A stretch of 64,000 nucleotides of DNA from the NCBI RefSeq assembly GCF_000948985.2, contig NZ_CP059733.1, positions 62,001 to 126,000 of the forward strand. Reading direction: 5' to 3'. The position numbers and the translations under genes are program-made. Origin of the DNA: Thalassomonas viridans (GTDB lineage: Bacteria; Pseudomonadota; Gammaproteobacteria; Enterobacterales; Alteromonadaceae). The notes beneath the pieces were generated by a model. It had not been told where the DNA came from, made no database searches, and saw only the letters and a program-made list of their open reading frames with translations. Shown here piece by piece: positions 16,126 through 24,456 of the stretch (the stretch's first letter is position 1; the number at the start of each line of letters is the position of its first letter).

Positions 16126-16136
16126 AGGCTCTGGAT

Positions 16137-16487
16137 ATGAATGAAACCACAATGGAGGATTGGTTTTTTATCTGTATTGGAGTCATGTTTTTTATAACGG
16201 CTATTGCTACTTTCTGTTTTATCCGGATTTCAGGTAAATATATAGAACAGGAAATGAAAAAAGAGGGAAAGTTACCGCCAGGATGGGATTCTACTATAGG
16301 ACTTAGATACGGGATTTACGCTATTGTTCTCGTGCGTAATTCGGTAGCTGCCGTATCGTTTGTTGATGATGAATCCGTATTGCGTTATGCCAGGAAAAAG
16401 GACAGGTATCTGGCATTTTTCTTTGTTATTTCCTCTTCAGTGTTAATGGTTATCGGTGGGATAACTTATTTCTTATATGCTTCGTAG
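16137..16487 (+). CDS. Two-TM immunity-like protein, paralogue 3
   Basis: 116 residues with two helices and the core RISGKYIEQEMKKEGKLPPGWDST. It is more diverged at the N-terminus than paralogues 1 and 2, and Gln replaces Arg in the KHIER motif. It lies directly after a decayed transposon end, so its original promoter may be gone; no strong ribosome site is seen. Likely orphan immunity within the array. Confidence 0.68.
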   Translation: MNETTMEDWFFICIGVMFFITAIATFCFIRISGKYIEQEMKKEGKLPPGWDSTIGLRYGIYAIVLVRNSVAAVSFVDDESVLRYARKKDRYLAFFFVISSSVLMVIGGITYFLYAS

Positions 16488-16513
16488 CAGACTGAACGGC
16501 ACAGGTCTTAGTT

Positions 16514-16873
16514 ATGAGCTTTAACTTAGTGGATGTTGGAATTGAAAATTGGCTACTGTATGGCGGTGGAGTATTCCTATTAATATTCTCTATTGCCATC
16601 GTTTGTTTTATCAGAGTCTCTGGTAAGCATATTGAACGGGAAATGAAAAAAGAAGGTATTCTACCGCCACATTGGGATTCTGTTATGGGTCTTAGATACG
16701 CTATGTATGCCATTGTTATCGTAAGAAATACTGTATCGCCTGTGTCATTGGTTAATGATGAAGCTATTTTGCGCCATGCCCGGAAAAAAGATAGATATTT
16801 AGCTGCTTTTTACCTTGTTTCAGGGGGCTTAACTTTGATCTTAGCTACATCATATTATTTCTATGCAGCCTAG
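16514..16873 (+). CDS. Two-TM immunity-like protein, paralogue 4
   Basis: 119 residues, with the same plan (GKHIEREMKKEGILPPHWDSVMG; NDEAILRHARKKDR). It is the most divergent copy: the invariant PPGWDS reads PPHWDS, and the second helix lacks the usual VGG pattern. It starts 26 bases after paralogue 3 and ends 24 bases before paralogue 5, so the last three genes are probably co-transcribed. Sequence drift suggests specificity for a different effector variant. Confidence 0.66.
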   Translation: MSFNLVDVGIENWLLYGGGVFLLIFSIAIVCFIRVSGKHIEREMKKEGILPPHWDSVMGLRYAMYAIVIVRNTVSPVSLVNDEAILRHARKKDRYLAAFYLVSGGLTLILATSYYFYAA

Positions 16874-16897
16874 TGTTTGAATAAGCTGGTTCGGGTT

Positions 16898-17251
16898 ATG
16901 AGTGAGATTACTATAGAGCTATGGCTGGCCATTATTTTTGCTTTATCGCTATTCATGTTGGCTATTGCAGCTTTTTGCTTTATTAGAATATCTGGAAAGC
17001 ATATTGAGCGGGAAATGAAAAATGAAGGCAAGCTACCACCTGCCTGGGATTCCACTATGGGACTCAGATATCACTTTTATGCCATTGTTATAGTACGTAA
17101 TTCTATTGAGCCTATGTCTTTTGTTGATGATGAAGCTGTGTTGCGTTTTGCCCGAAAAAAAGACCGTTACCTTGCTTACTTTTTTGTTATTACCTCTGCT
17201 ATTTTTTTGCTGGTTATCTTTATTGCCTACTTTTTCTTTGATTTAGAGTAA
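16898..17251 (+). CDS. Two-TM immunity-like protein, paralogue 5
   Basis: 117 residues from ATG 16,898; an upstream TTG at 16,877 would add seven residues not shared with the paralogues. The core is GKHIEREMKNEGKLPPAWDST, with one Lys-to-Asn change and PPAWDS. The final helix is longer and Phe-rich (FIAYFFFDLE). It is the last member of the array; no terminator hairpin with a T-run follows closely. Confidence 0.66.
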   Translation: MSEITIELWLAIIFALSLFMLAIAAFCFIRISGKHIEREMKNEGKLPPAWDSTMGLRYHFYAIVIVRNSIEPMSFVDDEAVLRFARKKDRYLAYFFVITSAIFLLVIFIAYFFFDLE

Positions 17252-17664
17252 AAGAAAGATTGAATATTTATCAACAGCTAAGCTCAGGCACGCACAAGGG
17301 GCAGGCTTGAGTGTCTGTTCGTCATAAAAACTACCGCATCAAGTCAAAATTGGCTGGTACTTTAGCACCAATACCCATTTCTTCACTTTAAAAGCCGTTC
17401 AACATTTAGTATAAAATCTGTGCTCGCTTTATGTACAAGGACTGTATCACCGTGGCCAATTCTCTTTTTCTGAACTTCACTGCTATCTTTATTTCTGCTT
17501 TATCTTCGGCGCTGTACTCTGTGCTCACGGCAGCCCAAATGTAAATCACCCAGGTCAAAGGCATATGGATTGCCCGCTGTTATTAACTGCCAGGCTTAAT
17601 AACAGCGGGGAGTCCATATTATTTGTTAGACAATTTAATGAGAATCTCAATGGAGGAGAATTTG
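17252..17664. other. Intergenic region between immunity array and hydrolase gene
   Basis: No gene is seen. A TATAAAAT box at 17,411-17,418 may be a -10 element. The region ends in the long hairpin at 17,562-17,620. It marks the change from AT-rich accessory DNA to GC-richer sequence. Confidence 0.4.
17562..17620. repeat. Long imperfect inverted repeat upstream of hydrolase gene
   Basis: A perfect 14-base stem CCCGCTGTTATTAA / TTAATAACAGCGGG (17,573-17,586 and 17,596-17,609, 9-base loop) is extended by ATATGGA and TCCATAT outside a 3-base mismatch. No T-run follows, so it is not a typical terminator. It could be a regulatory RNA structure in the leader of the next gene or a small palindromic repeat element. 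Confidence 0.6.
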
Positions 17665-18561
17665 ATGATAGGTTTGAACAATGCTCTTACAGCGCCTGCG
17701 CTGCCCGGTATTAAGCAAAGAAATGAAATTTTTGACAATTTATTTTATGACACAGGTTCGCTCACCGCGGAAGAGAAACAAAACCTGTCCCCGCTGGAAA
17801 ATCACGAAGGTTCAATCATCGTGGTATCGCCTAAAGCTGCAAACAAAGCAATATTGGAGTTTGATACGGTTGACGAGTTTCTGGCATCATCGCCGCGCTC
17901 GGTAAAAGCCTTGGTGGTGGCCGGGGTTGGCAGTTCGGTGATCGGTACTGCATCCCTGGCGCGTAATGTGGCCAATGCCTACAACATTCCTGTGGCCGGG
18001 ATAGTGTCCGGATATGGCGCGGCGGATTTGCTTTCCGAGGCGCTTGGCGGTTGGTTCTTTTATGGGGCGGCAGACAAGTACCGCCTTAAGGTGAGAGAGG
18101 CGGTTGACGATTTCGGCTCTATGATAAATTTCAATCCGTTTTTTCCGTCTATGATGCCGGCTGCTGCACCGGCAGATAATGATAAGCCGCAAAAGACCGA
18201 TATCGGAGCGCTGATGGAAATACTGGAGTCGGATGCCCTTGATTTATCCCTTATTGTCGGCCATAGCAAAGGCAATCTGCTGATCGACTTTGCCTTGGAG
18301 AAGTTTTCCAAGGACTTTTCAGATAACCACAAATATTTCGACAACCTGCACATAGTGTCGTTAGGCGCCGTAACCAACTTTCCGCCTAAGTTTACCAATG
18401 TTTATCAGTTCCTCGGCGGTATCGACTGGTTTGGCGGGTTAAATTCCCGGCTGGGGCTAGAACACACCACAGTGCCGAGTGCCTGGCATCATTTGAATAC
18501 TGAGTTGCCCTACCATATTTCGATAGAATCGCTGTTAAAAGAAAATGTTGAGCTGAGCTGA
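17665..18561 (+). CDS. Alpha/beta-hydrolase-like protein (lipase-type GHSKGN)
   Basis: 298 residues from the ATG at 17,665, chosen because GGAGGAG lies 7 bases upstream; earlier TTG and ATG codons lack such a site. The motif GHSKGN with likely nucleophile Ser201 matches the GxSxG elbow of lipases and esterases. Later Asp (GGIDWFGG) and His (SAWHHLN) residues could complete the triad. There is a hydrophobic Gly-rich stretch near residues 85-130 and no signal peptide. The substrate is unknown. Its position beside an effector-immunity array raises the possibility of a lipase effector, but no adapter or immunity partner is obvious. Confidence 0.6.
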   Translation: MIGLNNALTAPALPGIKQRNEIFDNLFYDTGSLTAEEKQNLSPLENHEGSIIVVSPKAANKAILEFDTVDEFLASSPRSVKALVVAGVGSSVIGTASLARNVANAYNIPVAGIVSGYGAADLLSEALGGWFFYGAADKYRLKVREAVDDFGSMINFNPFFPSMMPAAAPADNDKPQKTDIGALMEILESDALDLSLIVGHSKGNLLIDFALEKFSKDFSDNHKYFDNLHIVSLGAVTNFPPKFTNVYQFLGGIDWFGGLNSRLGLEHTTVPSAWHHLNTELPYHISIESLLKENVELS

Positions 18562-18626
18562 TCCTGTGTAGCTCACGGCAACTGAGCCCGATTTAGTGTT
18601 TGTACCGGCTTGTGGTCAGTTGTTAA

Positions 18627-18655
18627 AAAGCCCGGTTCTTATTGAACCGGGCTTT
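18627..18655. terminator. Bidirectional terminator hairpin
   Basis: AAAGCCCGGTTC and GAACCGGGCTTT form a perfect 12-bp stem with a 5-base loop, between the convergent hydrolase gene and the small leftward gene. A-runs and T-runs flank it on both strands. Confidence 0.85.
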
Positions 18656-18681
18656 GGCCGTTTAAGCTGTCAGGGGCAGAA

Positions 18682-18948
18682 TTAAGCGTCCGTTTGCGCT
18701 GCTATCCGTCGTTGCAGCTCGTGTATTCTGCGATCCATAAGTATCACCTGCTCTTTGAGGGTGTCGCTATAGCGTCTGATGCCGTAGCCGGTGTAGTCGT
18801 CAACATCTTCCAAATCCTCGGCAATCGCGGCCAGGGCGTCGCAGTAAAAGGCACAGTCTGCGCTGAAACCGGCAAAGTCGTCAGTCAGTGTTAAAAGCTC
18901 GCTGGCTACCGGCTTTTGCTCTTCTGGAGGGGTTATATCATCAGTCAT
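18682..18948 (-). CDS. Small acidic protein of 88 residues
   Basis: An AGGAGG site lies 8 bases before the ATG. The protein is acidic, with a disordered N-terminus and a helical core (CAFYCDALAAIAEDL, then YSDTLKEQVILMDRRIHELQRR). Similar FYCDA-type small proteins occur widely in gammaproteobacteria without a known role, in my recollection. The ATG overlaps the stop of the upstream 58-codon frame, so translation of the two is probably coupled. It ends before a strong terminator. Function unknown. Confidence 0.65.
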   Translation of the reverse strand: MTDDITPPEEQKPVASELLTLTDDFAGFSADCAFYCDALAAIAEDLEDVDDYTGYGIRRYSDTLKEQVILMDRRIHELQRRIAAQTDA

Positions 18949-19117
18949 GCTGGCGGCCTCCTGTTGCGGTTATACAAACGCAGTCAGCGGCTTGCGTAAC
19001 CGGGCTGCGGTAAGCGGCTGCTGGCGGGGGGCACTGTTGCGTGACAAGGCGGGTTAACAAGTTTGTTAATAAAACTTTAAGCGAGTGAAACTCTAGCTTA
19101 TCATTAGATTTAGCCAT
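18941..19117 (-). CDS. Small 58-residue ORF coupled to the acidic protein
   Basis: An ATG with GAGG 8 bases upstream opens a 58-codon frame encoding KLEFHSLKVLLTNLLTRLV, a Pro-rich middle and three Cys. Its stop overlaps the next ATG by 8 bases. The amphipathic N-terminal helix and coupling support a real gene; the low-complexity tail is less convincing. No family is recognised. It could be a leader peptide controlling translation of the downstream protein. Confidence 0.4.
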   Translation of the reverse strand: MAKSNDKLEFHSLKVLLTNLLTRLVTQQCPPPAAAYRSPVTQAADCVCITATGGRQHD

Positions 19118-19524
19118 AATTGATACCTCTATCGTATCGGTTTTGGTTAGCTTCCTCTGGATGTTGTCGCATTCAGGGGAAGCGCCTGGCGCTAAATTTG
19201 CGCTTGGTTCGTGTACTTAATGACCTCCTGAAAAGTGTGTAAGGGGTGACTTTAAATATAGTATATGAGGCTAGATCTATCCTCAGTGTCGGGGTGTTTT
19301 TTTGTGAAAAAAGCTGCCTGATTTGCTTTATTTTATCCGGATAAAAAACATTAAAATTTTCACCTGCCGAAGGCCCGCTATGTCTTTGTTTTAAAGGGCT
19401 TCACCGTAACTTCACCTAAATTCATCAACTCTTCACCGAGTTTTCCCTGCAACGGGCTGAATTCTTTAGCGGTTCTGATAACGTATTAGCATCTGTTCAC
19501 AACAAGCAATAACTCGGGCAATTT
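19118..19524. other. Intergenic regulatory region
   Basis: No gene is seen. It separates the leftward small ORFs from the rightward esterase gene and holds the phased TTCACC repeats at 19,359-19,437. A possible -10 (GATAAC) lies near 19,477. Confidence 0.5.
19359..19437. promoter_or_regulatory. Phased TTCACC direct repeats upstream of esterase gene
   Basis: TTCACC occurs at 19,400, 19,411 and 19,432, with TTCATC at 19,421, giving spacings of 11, 10 and 11 bases. An outlying TTCACC lies at 19,359. The cluster ends 88 bases before the esterase ATG. Direct repeats at one helical turn are the usual target of OmpR-type winged-helix regulators. The same motif with 11-base phasing occurs upstream of the POT transporter gene. 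Confidence 0.55.
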
Positions 19525-20766
19525 ATGATAAAAATAATAACGGCAATTTTTGCCTTGTTCACCGCCTGCTCTTTCAGCCTGGCGGCGAGTGAAAAAACGT
19601 TAGATCCGCAGGCCATTATCAGCGGCTATCAATACCAGCACCCTTCCCGCCTGTTCGGGGAAAACCGGCGTTATATGGTGTCCCTGCCGGAACGCTACCA
19701 TATGAATAACCGCCACTATGCCAGCCTGTATGTGGTGGATGCCGACTTTCAATTCCAGCATGTGTCGGCGGTGGTGAAAAACCTGGCGCGCATGGGCAAG
19801 CTGCCGCCTATGATAGTGGTTGGCATTGCCAACCAGGGCAGTGACGATTACCTTAAATCCACCACCTGGCCTGACCCGGAAGATAAAGCTTTCGGCGGGG
19901 CGGAGACATTTCAGGCGTATCTTAAACAGGAGTTGCTGCCGTTAATCGACAGCCGCTACCGCACGAATCATCAAAAAGCCTTATCCGGTTATTCCCTCGG
20001 CGGTTTGTTTACCCTGTACAGCATGATGCAGCCGGATACCCCTTTTAACGCCTTTCTGGCCATGAGTCCCAGCGCCTGGTTTGACAAAAACAGCTTACCG
20101 GGCAAGCTGGAACCTTTGCTGAAACAGGGCAAGCTGACGGCTCCTGTGTTTATTTCCCTGGCCAGTGAAGAAGGCATGGGGGTTGATAACCTGGTTGAGG
20201 TGTTTGAACAGTCCGCACCTGCCACCCTGAACTGGCAATACCGCCATTACCCAAACGAGAATCACTTTACTACGGCGTTACCGGCCCTTTACGATGGCTT
20301 GCAGTTTCTTGCCCCCGAGTATGCCGTTGATGGCAGTGATATGCTGGCTTTAGGAGATTACAAGCAAGTGCTGGCGCACTTTAAGGCCCAGCAGAAAAAC
20401 TGGGCGGGCTTTCAGTTTGAGTGGTTGCATGCCTATCAATTTTCCAAGTATATGTTCTGGTCAAAACAGTTAGATCTGGTAGATGATGCTTTGCAGCTTA
20501 TCGAAAAAGAGTTTCCCGAGTCGCTGACCGGGGTGACGATTCAGCTGGCCAACGGTTTTAATAAAAGAAAAAACTTTAAGCGCGTGGCCCAGCTGCTGGC
20601 ACAGGTGAAAACTGACGGTGAAATTCTGCCGGGCTGGCACAAGCAGATGAGTGTTTATTACCAGGGGGTGAATAAACCCGAACTGGCCCGGCAGCATCAG
20701 CAGCAGGCGCTAAAACTGGCGCGGCAATACCAGCTGGAAAGCTGGGAAGTGTGGGAGCTGAAATAA
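19525..20766 (+). CDS. Secreted alpha/beta-hydrolase esterase (COG2819/IroE-like)
   Basis: 413 residues with a signal peptide (residues 1-21, ending SLAAS). The hydrolase domain follows the putative esterase / enterobactin-esterase plan: YVVDADFQF near residue 70, GIANQGSDDY near residue 110, the nucleophile Ser157 in GYSLGGLF, and a likely His in ENHFTT near residue 248. Residues 265-413 form helical TPR-like repeats. It probably hydrolyses an ester in the periplasm; the substrate is unknown. Upstream TTCACC repeats suggest control by an OmpR-type regulator. Confidence 0.8.
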   Translation: MIKIITAIFALFTACSFSLAASEKTLDPQAIISGYQYQHPSRLFGENRRYMVSLPERYHMNNRHYASLYVVDADFQFQHVSAVVKNLARMGKLPPMIVVGIANQGSDDYLKSTTWPDPEDKAFGGAETFQAYLKQELLPLIDSRYRTNHQKALSGYSLGGLFTLYSMMQPDTPFNAFLAMSPSAWFDKNSLPGKLEPLLKQGKLTAPVFISLASEEGMGVDNLVEVFEQSAPATLNWQYRHYPNENHFTTALPALYDGLQFLAPEYAVDGSDMLALGDYKQVLAHFKAQQKNWAGFQFEWLHAYQFSKYMFWSKQLDLVDDALQLIEKEFPESLTGVTIQLANGFNKRKNFKRVAQLLAQVKTDGEILPGWHKQMSVYYQGVNKPELARQHQQQALKLARQYQLESWEVWELK

Positions 20767-21295
20767 CCTTAACTTATCGGCGTATGTTTAGCTGTGCTGG
20801 CCGGTTTAGCACTGACTTTTTGGAATCAGATATCGGCAGCAACGGGCTTTTAATACCCGGGATAAATGATGCGACTTAACCGGGAGACTCTTCCGTAGAA
20901 CAAGGAAATTTACCGGTTTACAGCTACATCTTAGCCATGATTTATGGTCAGTTTTTGATTGTTGCTATTGATAATACAAGGTTGTATAAAGCTGTTTTTT
21001 GTTGGTAAAACCGGTCAGCCAAGAGATTGCCCAAGCCAGGCTCAGGATAGAAAAGTGAGCAATAAAAAATCCTCTTTTTGAATGGCATTACTTCATGACA
21101 CAACGATGCCTTTTATCCAGGCCATATGCGCTTTCATTTTACTGCGCTTAATCAGTTTTTTTAATTTTTTATGGACCATATATGCACCATAACGACCTGT
21201 TTTTCGCTGTATCAGATTATAAATAGACCAAATATACTTGCTCCAGATTGACTTTTACCATTCAGGTACTGACCGAAATCCGTGAGGAGCAAGCA
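20767..21295. other. Intergenic region, no gene seen
   Basis: A weak hairpin GTGCT/AGCAC followed by TGACTTTTT (about 20,794-20,821) may terminate the esterase transcript. An interrupted palindrome TATGGACCATATATGCACCATA lies at 21,169-21,190. Otherwise nothing recognisable. Confidence 0.4.
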
Positions 21296-21832
21296 ATGAA
21301 AATCAGCAGAACAGTGACTATCAAGAAGCCGGTTAACCAGGTGTGGCAGGTGGCGGCGGAAGATTTCGCCAATGCCTATAAGTGGATGACCGGCGTGGTT
21401 CATTCATATGAGAATTCGGCTCCCAAGAAGACGGATTCCCCGGTAGCGGGCCGTATCTGCAATCTGGAAAATAAAAAAGAAGACCCGTTTCATGCGGTGG
21501 AAAACATCCTCAGGTTTGACGGCAACCGGCATATTCTGGAATTTGAAATTTTCCCGGTGAAAAAATCCGGTCCGGGTATTCCCATCATTAAGAACCATGT
21601 GGTGTTGAGCCTTAGCGCCAACCAGGATGGCAGCACCCAGGTATACTGGAATTGCAATGTCGAGCTTAAGCTGCTGGGTAAACTCCTTTACCCCCTATTA
21701 AAACTTGGCTTAAACAAGGGGTTTGACGGTGTTTTGAATGACCTGAAAGTTTATTTGGAAACCGGCCGGGTGAGTGCGAAGAAGCAAAAGTTCGATGAAA
21801 AAATCGGGCCTGTTGTTTCCGCAGGCGCCTGA
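21296..21832 (+). CDS. SRPBCC-family (polyketide cyclase-like) protein
   Basis: 178 residues from ATG 21,296, where GAGGAG lies 6 bases upstream. The sequence follows a START/SRPBCC fold: MKISRTVTIKKPVNQVWQVAAEDF at the N-terminus, alternating strands in the middle and a long C-terminal helix (FDGVLNDLKVYLETG). Such proteins bind hydrophobic ligands or act as cyclases. No signal peptide, so cytosolic. It stands alone, with a terminator 200 bases downstream. Confidence 0.75.
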   Translation: MKISRTVTIKKPVNQVWQVAAEDFANAYKWMTGVVHSYENSAPKKTDSPVAGRICNLENKKEDPFHAVENILRFDGNRHILEFEIFPVKKSGPGIPIIKNHVVLSLSANQDGSTQVYWNCNVELKLLGKLLYPLLKLGLNKGFDGVLNDLKVYLETGRVSAKKQKFDEKIGPVVSAGA

Positions 21833-22146
21833 GCCTATGAACAGGTTTCAACAGCCAGCTTATAACTGGGCTTAGGTTATACCCTTAACTTCTTAATTAA
21901 TAAGAGATTGCATAGTCCGTGATCGGCAAAGTATGGAAACCTTGGTACTGAAAAAACATAGGGGCGGCAGCTGGAAGATCACTATCATCCATTGGTCGGG
22001 TTAAGCCGGTTTGTAATAACCAGGCCACTTGAGTTTAAATGCCCGGTTGAATATAGATTGCAGCCGGGCGTTTTTGATGCTGGCGATAAAGGTGTATCTT
22101 TTGTTTTTCCTGAGTATATATGGAGCTTAAACTGCCGGTGTGTCGG
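21833..22146. other. Intergenic region with a terminator
   Basis: The only clear structure is the hairpin at 22,041-22,075. No gene is seen. Confidence 0.4.
22041..22075 (+). terminator. Rho-independent terminator
   Basis: GCCCGGTTG and CAGCCGGGC form a 9-bp stem (one G-T pair) with a T5 run after GCG, on the plus strand. Confidence 0.65.
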
Positions 22147-22575
22147 CTAGGCAGCTTCCGGCTTGCCTATGGCCGTTAGTTCCTGTACCTGCTCCCGGGT
22201 AACGGGATGGATAGCTTTAATAAAACATTTCACTCCAGGGGCATTCAGTGCAGCAACCGAGTCAAACTTGGTGGTTAAACTTGAGTGGTTGCTTTGCTTA
22301 ATTACAATCCCCTGAGAGAAATCAAAATCCGGACAAAAGCCTTCCAGCTCCAGCAGGTATTGCTTTTTATGTGCAGCGGAAACTATCAGAAATTCGTCAG
22401 ACAATGCCTGCCAGCCGCGCATCTTAAAGGTTCTTACTTTATCCAGGCTAGGTAATTGTTGCTTGGTAATATAGTCTTGGTAGGCAAGGTTTTTTTCTTG
22501 TCTGGTCATGGTTTCTGTCGATGAACAGGCCGAGACCAGGGCCGTTAATATGAGTGCTGTTATGAACTTTTTCAT
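22147..22575 (-). CDS. Lipoprotein, DUF6491-like
   Basis: 142 residues with a lipoprotein signal: hydrophobic residues 5-14 and lipobox VSAC at 14-17, then a Ser/Thr linker. The mature part contains WQALSDEFLIVSAAHKKQYLLEL and two further Cys (GFCPDFDF, GVKCFIKAIHPVT), probably disulfide-bonded in the periplasm. This pattern recalls the DUF6491 lipoproteins. Function unknown. An AGGAGAACC site precedes the ATG. Confidence 0.75.
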   Translation of the reverse strand: MKKFITALILTALVSACSSTETMTRQEKNLAYQDYITKQQLPSLDKVRTFKMRGWQALSDEFLIVSAAHKKQYLLELEGFCPDFDFSQGIVIKQSNHSSLTTKFDSVAALNAPGVKCFIKAIHPVTREQVQELTAIGKPEAA

Positions 22576-22779
22576 CTTGGTTCTCCTGTCATTCCTGTTT
22601 CTGTGCCGTAAAGGGGCTATAAGGCTGAATCCCGGTTATCTGCATATATGTACATTGTGCGCCAGCAGCCGAAGTTTTGCGCGTCCTTTTGCGCCAAAGA
22701 CTGTGCCATTGGCGACAATTACCGGCCAGGATGGCATATTCAGAGGGTAATGACCTGCTTTGCTGCTTGCTGTGACCAT

Positions 22780-22914
22780 AACAAAAAGACACTAATGTCG
22801 ATGACGGAAATTGCTTATCAGTTGAGCTACAGTTCCCCCGGCACCTTTGCCCGTGCCTTTAAAAAACAGCTGACGTTATCGCCGCAGGAATATCGTTTAG
22901 GGAACAGCGGCTAA
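22780..22914 (+). pseudogene. C-terminal remnant of an AraC-family regulator
   Basis: About 45 codons encode MTEIAYQLSYSSPGTFARAFKKQLTLSPQEYR, the second helix-turn-helix of an AraC/XylS DNA-binding domain. The codons before it do not continue into the first helix-turn-helix or an effector domain, so the gene has lost its 5' part. It ends 10 bases from the convergent antiporter gene. Confidence 0.65.
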
Positions 22915-22924
22915 TTGCTTGAGC

Positions 22925-24136
22925 TTATATTTTTAATTTTCTCACTAATAAAGGGGTCGTGGTGGCTTGTACTATTAGGGTAAACAAGACAACGCCAAAG
23001 CCGATGGATTGTATGGTCCACCAGTAAGGCAGCTCGGTGGGCAGCGACAGCACCAGGGCTATGGTGACGGCGCCGCGCAGGCCGCCCCAGATCATGATGG
23101 GCGGGTATCCGGGGTCTATGGTCTGTCCCAGGGTGAATTTGTTTAACGTGGTGGAAGTATACACGGCGACAAAACGCGCCAGGGTAGCGGCGATCACCGC
23201 CAGCAAGATGGCGAGCCAGCGCTCGGTGAACATATCTATTGAAATCACCAGGCCCAATAACACGAAGACAAAGACATTGGCGATAAAGCCGATAGACTCC
23301 CAGATATTGTGGATCTCATGTTCCACGGCATTCAGGGCTTGCCGGCCGGTTTTTTTAAAGATAATGGCGGCAAACAGCACGGCGACTATGCCGGAAACGT
23401 GGAAAACATGCTCGCCGATATAAAAACTGCCGTAGGCCAGTACCAGGGAAACCAGCACCAGGGCCGGTATGTTTACGTCAAACAGCTTCAGGGAAAAGGC
23501 AAACAGGTAGCCCATGAGCACGCCGGTTAAAATGCCACCGAAAAATATTTTCAGGAACTGGAGCACCCCCGAGAGTAGATCTGGCTCGGCGGCCCCTATG
23601 CCTATGCTGACCAAGATGGTAAACAAGGCGATTGCGGTGGCGTCGTTAAATAAACTCTCCCCTTCAATCAACACATTCAGTTCGGCCGGGGCTTTCAGGG
23701 CTTTTAACTGTGCCACAACCGCTACCGGATCTGTGGCGGATACCACGGCCCCGGTGATCAGGGCGGCAATAAAGGGAAAGCCCGGGTGATTGATGCCGTA
23801 AAACAGCAGGAGTGCGGTTAATACCGTAGACAAAACCAGCCCCAGGGTCGCCAGTGTCAGTACATTCGGCAGGAATTTAAACAGCAGTTTGCTGTCCAGA
23901 ACAAAAGCCGCCTCGAAAATTAATACCGGCAATAACACGAACAGCATCAGATCCTGGAAATTGCTGGCGCGGATGCCGCTGTCCCAGCCAAAAATGCCTA
24001 TGGTGAAGGAGAGCAGGAAGCCCAACAGCACCAGGGCCAGGGAATAAGGGATTTTAATGAACTTTATCACCATCAGGCCGGCGATGCCGGTTGCGGCGAA
24101 AATCAGCATGACCGCGATAATCTCGGTGGCGCTCAT
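22925..24136 (-). CDS. CPA1-family Na+/H+ antiporter (NhaP-like)
   Basis: 403 residues with about 11-12 membrane helices. The conserved ion-transport motifs are present: SATDPVAVVAQLK near residue 132 and EGESLFNDATAIALF near residue 158, with GGLRGAVTIALVLSLP near residue 348. It exchanges Na+ (or K+) for H+ at the inner membrane, fitting a marine lifestyle. The length lacks the C-terminal cytosolic regulatory tail found in longer members. It is a single-gene unit by spacing. Confidence 0.87.
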   Translation of the reverse strand: MSATEIIAVMLIFAATGIAGLMVIKFIKIPYSLALVLLGFLLSFTIGIFGWDSGIRASNFQDLMLFVLLPVLIFEAAFVLDSKLLFKFLPNVLTLATLGLVLSTVLTALLLFYGINHPGFPFIAALITGAVVSATDPVAVVAQLKALKAPAELNVLIEGESLFNDATAIALFTILVSIGIGAAEPDLLSGVLQFLKIFFGGILTGVLMGYLFAFSLKLFDVNIPALVLVSLVLAYGSFYIGEHVFHVSGIVAVLFAAIIFKKTGRQALNAVEHEIHNIWESIGFIANVFVFVLLGLVISIDMFTERWLAILLAVIAATLARFVAVYTSTTLNKFTLGQTIDPGYPPIMIWGGLRGAVTIALVLSLPTELPYWWTIQSIGFGVVLFTLIVQATTTPLLVRKLKI

Positions 24137-24456
24137 TTATTTGCTCCTGTCCGGAAAAAAGTACTTTGATTTGCGCAGGCATATCTGTGAAAGGGGGAGG
24201 TTTCGGCAGCAATAACTGCGGTTAAGCTCATACAGGCTCATACAAGTAAATACCTTATCCGGGCTGAATATCGGGTTAAATGTCTATTAGTTTAGCGCTT
24301 GGTGATAAGAAGGGGGTTGTTTAAGCATGGAAAGTGTCTGTTTTAGTTAAACTATAGAGCCTGGCCGGGTGTTAGGTTTATTTTTTATTTCGCCAGCCTG
24401 CTTTCGTGTTTTATATCAATTTGCAGCTTCTTTGCCGTGGTAATAGTCTGATTTGT
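24137..24456. other. Intergenic region, no gene seen
   Basis: It separates the antiporter gene's start from the end of the CadC-like regulator; both are leftward. It should hold the antiporter promoter. No clear terminator or repeat. Confidence 0.4.
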
